Below, one piece after another: positions 6,450-7,910 of a stretch of DNA of 7,910 bases. The notes below the pieces were generated by a model that saw only the letters and a list, made by a program, of their open reading frames with translations, searched no databases and was not told where the DNA came from. A program made the position numbers and the translations under genes. Position 1 is the stretch's first letter. Every line of letters starts with the position of its first letter. Origin of the DNA: Candidatus Sulfopaludibacter sp. SbA3 (GTDB lineage Bacteria > Acidobacteriota > Terriglobia > 20CM-2-55-15); contig CAMAWS010000134.1 in assembly GCA_945861845.1 (NCBI GenBank), forward strand, positions 1 to 7,910, given 5' to 3'.

Positions 6450-6800
6450 ATGAAAATGACCAAACAAGCGACAGACGACTCCATTCTGAGCGAACTGGGC
6501 GGTCGGCTGGCCCGGATACGCCTGGAGCGGAACCTCACGCAGGCCCAATTGGCCGAGCAGGCCGGCGTCTCGAAACGCACGGTGGAACGGATGGAATCGG
6601 GAAGTGTGGCGACACAGTTGTCGGGGTTCATTCGACTATGCCGTGTGCTCGACATAGTTGACCGCCTCGAAATGCTCGTGCCGGAACCCGTGCCCAGCCC
6701 GGTCGAGCAATTGAAATTGCGGGGACGGATGCGTCAGCGCGCCTCGGGAACGAGGGAGAAAGTGCCATCGAAGACGTGGCACTGGGGAGATGAAAAATGA
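6450..6800 (+). CDS. hipB: HipB-like Xre-family antitoxin / transcriptional repressor
   Basis: This 116-residue protein has a canonical Xre/Cro helix-turn-helix at about 16-72: LGGRLARIRLERNLTQAQLA, then the recognition helix around VSKRTVERMESG (40-51) and a closing helix FIRLCRVLDIVDRLEMLV. Residues 80-116 form a basic linker (PVEQLKLRGRMRQRASG) and a tail with two Trp residues (KTWHWGDEK). HipB proteins neutralise HipA and repress their shared operon by binding palindromic operators; a dyad sits immediately upstream. Its stop overlaps the hipA start by ATGA. No Shine-Dalgarno precedes ATG 6450 or the alternative ATG 6456, in keeping with a very short leader. It is longer than E. coli HipB (88 residues), mainly because of the tail. 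Confidence 0.88.
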   Translation: MKMTKQATDDSILSELGGRLARIRLERNLTQAQLAEQAGVSKRTVERMESGSVATQLSGFIRLCRVLDIVDRLEMLVPEPVPSPVEQLKLRGRMRQRASGTREKVPSKTWHWGDEK

Positions 6801-7910
6801 CGCTGGCGGCGGTGAAACTCTGGGGACGAACCATTGGGGCCGTCTCATTGGAGGACGGAGCCAGTTTCGCTGCGTTCCAGTATGACCCGGCGTTTGCGCG
6901 AAGTGGGATCGAGGTTGCGCCCATAACAATGCCGCTCGGTGACCAGGTCCATATTTTTTCGAAGCTGCCGCAAAGGACTTTCTACGGCCTGCCCGGTCTG
7001 CTGGCCGACTCGTTGCCCGACCGGTTCGGCAACGCCCTGATTGATGCGTGGCTCGCGACACAGGGCAGGACACCCGAGAGTTTCAACGCCGTGGAGCGGC
7101 TTTGCTACACCGGGACGCGCGGCATGGGAGCGCTGGAGTTCGAGCCGAGCCTGGGACCGGAAGCACAGCCTGCCAGGAAGATTGAGATTGATGCCCTGGT
7201 CAAGCTGGCCTCAGAAGTTCTAAGCCATCGCCAGAATCTGAAAACCACGTTCGCGAGCGAGCGCAGGAAGAACGCCCTGAATGACATTCTCCGCGTCGGC
7301 ACCTCCGCCGGCGGCGCGCGGGCGAAGGCGCTCATTGCCTGGAACCCGGAGACCCACGAAGTTCGTTCCGGGCAGACTGCAGCAGGAAAGGGATTCGGTT
7401 ACTGGCTGTTGAAATTCGATGGGGTCACGGGAAACAAGGACAAGGAACTCGAAGAACCCAAAGGTTATGGCGCCATCGAATACGCCTATTCCCTGATGGC
7501 AAAGGCGGCAGGTGTGACCATGAGCGAGTGTCGTCTGCTCGAAGAAAACGGCCGGCGGCATTTCATGAGCCGGCGCTTTGACCGCCTCGAAGGCGGCGGG
7601 AAGCTGCACATGCAGTCGCTCTGCGCGCTGGCGCATTTCGATTTCAATCACGCGGGAGCATACGCCTATGAACAAGCGCTGCTGACTATTCGCCGGTTGA
7701 ACCTGCCGATGGAAACAGTGGAGGAACAGTTCCGGCGGATGTCATTCAACATCATCGCCCGCAATCAGGACGATCACGTCAAGAACATTGCCTTCCTGAT
7801 GGACAGGACTGGAAGCTGGTCGCTCGCGCCCGCCTTCGATGTGACTTACAGCTACAATCCCACCGGCGACTGGACGGCCAGCCACCAGATGACCATGAAC
7901 GGCAAACGCG
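6797..7910 (+). CDS. hipA: HipA-family serine/threonine kinase toxin (partial, C-terminus off the right edge)
   Basis: ATG 6797 overlaps the hipB TGA and has its own GGGGAG Shine-Dalgarno (6784-6789, 7-nt spacing). The 371 visible residues run open to the edge; E. coli HipA has 440, so roughly 50-80 may be missing. Residues about 1-118 match the N-terminal HipA subdomain (GLPGLLADSLPDRFGN; CYTGTRGMGALEFEP). The kinase domain shows the Gly-rich loop VGTSAGGARAKALIAW (167-182), with S170 a candidate for the regulatory autophosphorylated serine, K206 in WLLKFDG, the catalytic NQDDHVKN (323-330), and the metal-binding Asp D348 in APAFDVTYSYNP. HipA kinases phosphorylate translation components (GltX in E. 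coli) and cause growth arrest or persistence; the target here is unknown. All visible key residues are intact, so the toxin is probably active unless damaged beyond the window. Confidence 0.93.
   Translation, partial: MTLAAVKLWGRTIGAVSLEDGASFAAFQYDPAFARSGIEVAPITMPLGDQVHIFSKLPQRTFYGLPGLLADSLPDRFGNALIDAWLATQGRTPESFNAVERLCYTGTRGMGALEFEPSLGPEAQPARKIEIDALVKLASEVLSHRQNLKTTFASERRKNALNDILRVGTSAGGARAKALIAWNPETHEVRSGQTAAGKGFGYWLLKFDGVTGNKDKELEEPKGYGAIEYAYSLMAKAAGVTMSECRLLEENGRRHFMSRRFDRLEGGGKLHMQSLCALAHFDFNHAGAYAYEQALLTIRRLNLPMETVEEQFRRMSFNIIARNQDDHVKNIAFLMDRTGSWSLAPAFDVTYSYNPTGDWTASHQMTMNGKR

Overview
The window looks like moderately GC-rich chromosomal DNA from a Gram-negative bacterium. It has two envelope-type proteins with signal peptides and beta-rich bodies, a membrane-embedded spermidine-synthase-like enzyme, an M28 peptidase, a Uma2-family relic, long REP/MITE-like palindromes and a HipBA module. 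That mixture resembles Acidobacteriota (for example Solibacter/Bryobacter-like or Blastocatellia-like genomes). The assignment is inference; no marker gene is present.

Layout. Positions 1-1249 (minus strand) hold the 5' part of a secreted TPR protein that continues into an outer-membrane-type beta domain and runs off the left edge. A 38-bp divergent gap separates it from a tightly packed plus-strand operon. This operon holds a small outer-membrane barrel-like protein (1288-1854), a 784-residue membrane protein with a central spermidine-synthase/SAM-binding domain (1835-4189, GTG start, 20-bp overlap), and a membrane-anchored M28 zinc aminopeptidase (4186-5379, ATGA overlap). The overlaps imply translational coupling of an outer-membrane, an inner-membrane and a periplasmic-type product.

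From about 5380 rightwards the character changes to accessory DNA. A convergent Uma2-family gene (5388-5904, minus strand) appears broken: a +1 frameshift separates a good start and N-terminus from the body, and a block of roughly 15-20 residues seems to be missing before the PD motif. Just upstream of it is a composite inverted repeat of about 300 bp (5941-6243) built from nested hairpins, with compensatory changes between the arms. Two smaller hairpins follow (6249-6265, 6298-6314).

The right end carries a hipBA toxin-antitoxin module: HipB (6450-6800), an Xre-type repressor/antitoxin, overlaps HipA (6797 to the edge), a Ser/Thr kinase toxin, by ATGA. A 54-bp dyad (6392-6445) is centred on a consensus -35 box directly before hipB and is the likely autoregulatory operator. 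The predicted transcription start lies only a few bases from the hipB ATG and no Shine-Dalgarno is visible, so hipB may be read from a (nearly) leaderless transcript while hipA has a good internal ribosome binding site.

No entirely new system is demonstrable here. The most notable observations are the composite palindrome, the hipBA operator architecture, the repairable frameshift in the Uma2 relic and the overlapping envelope operon.
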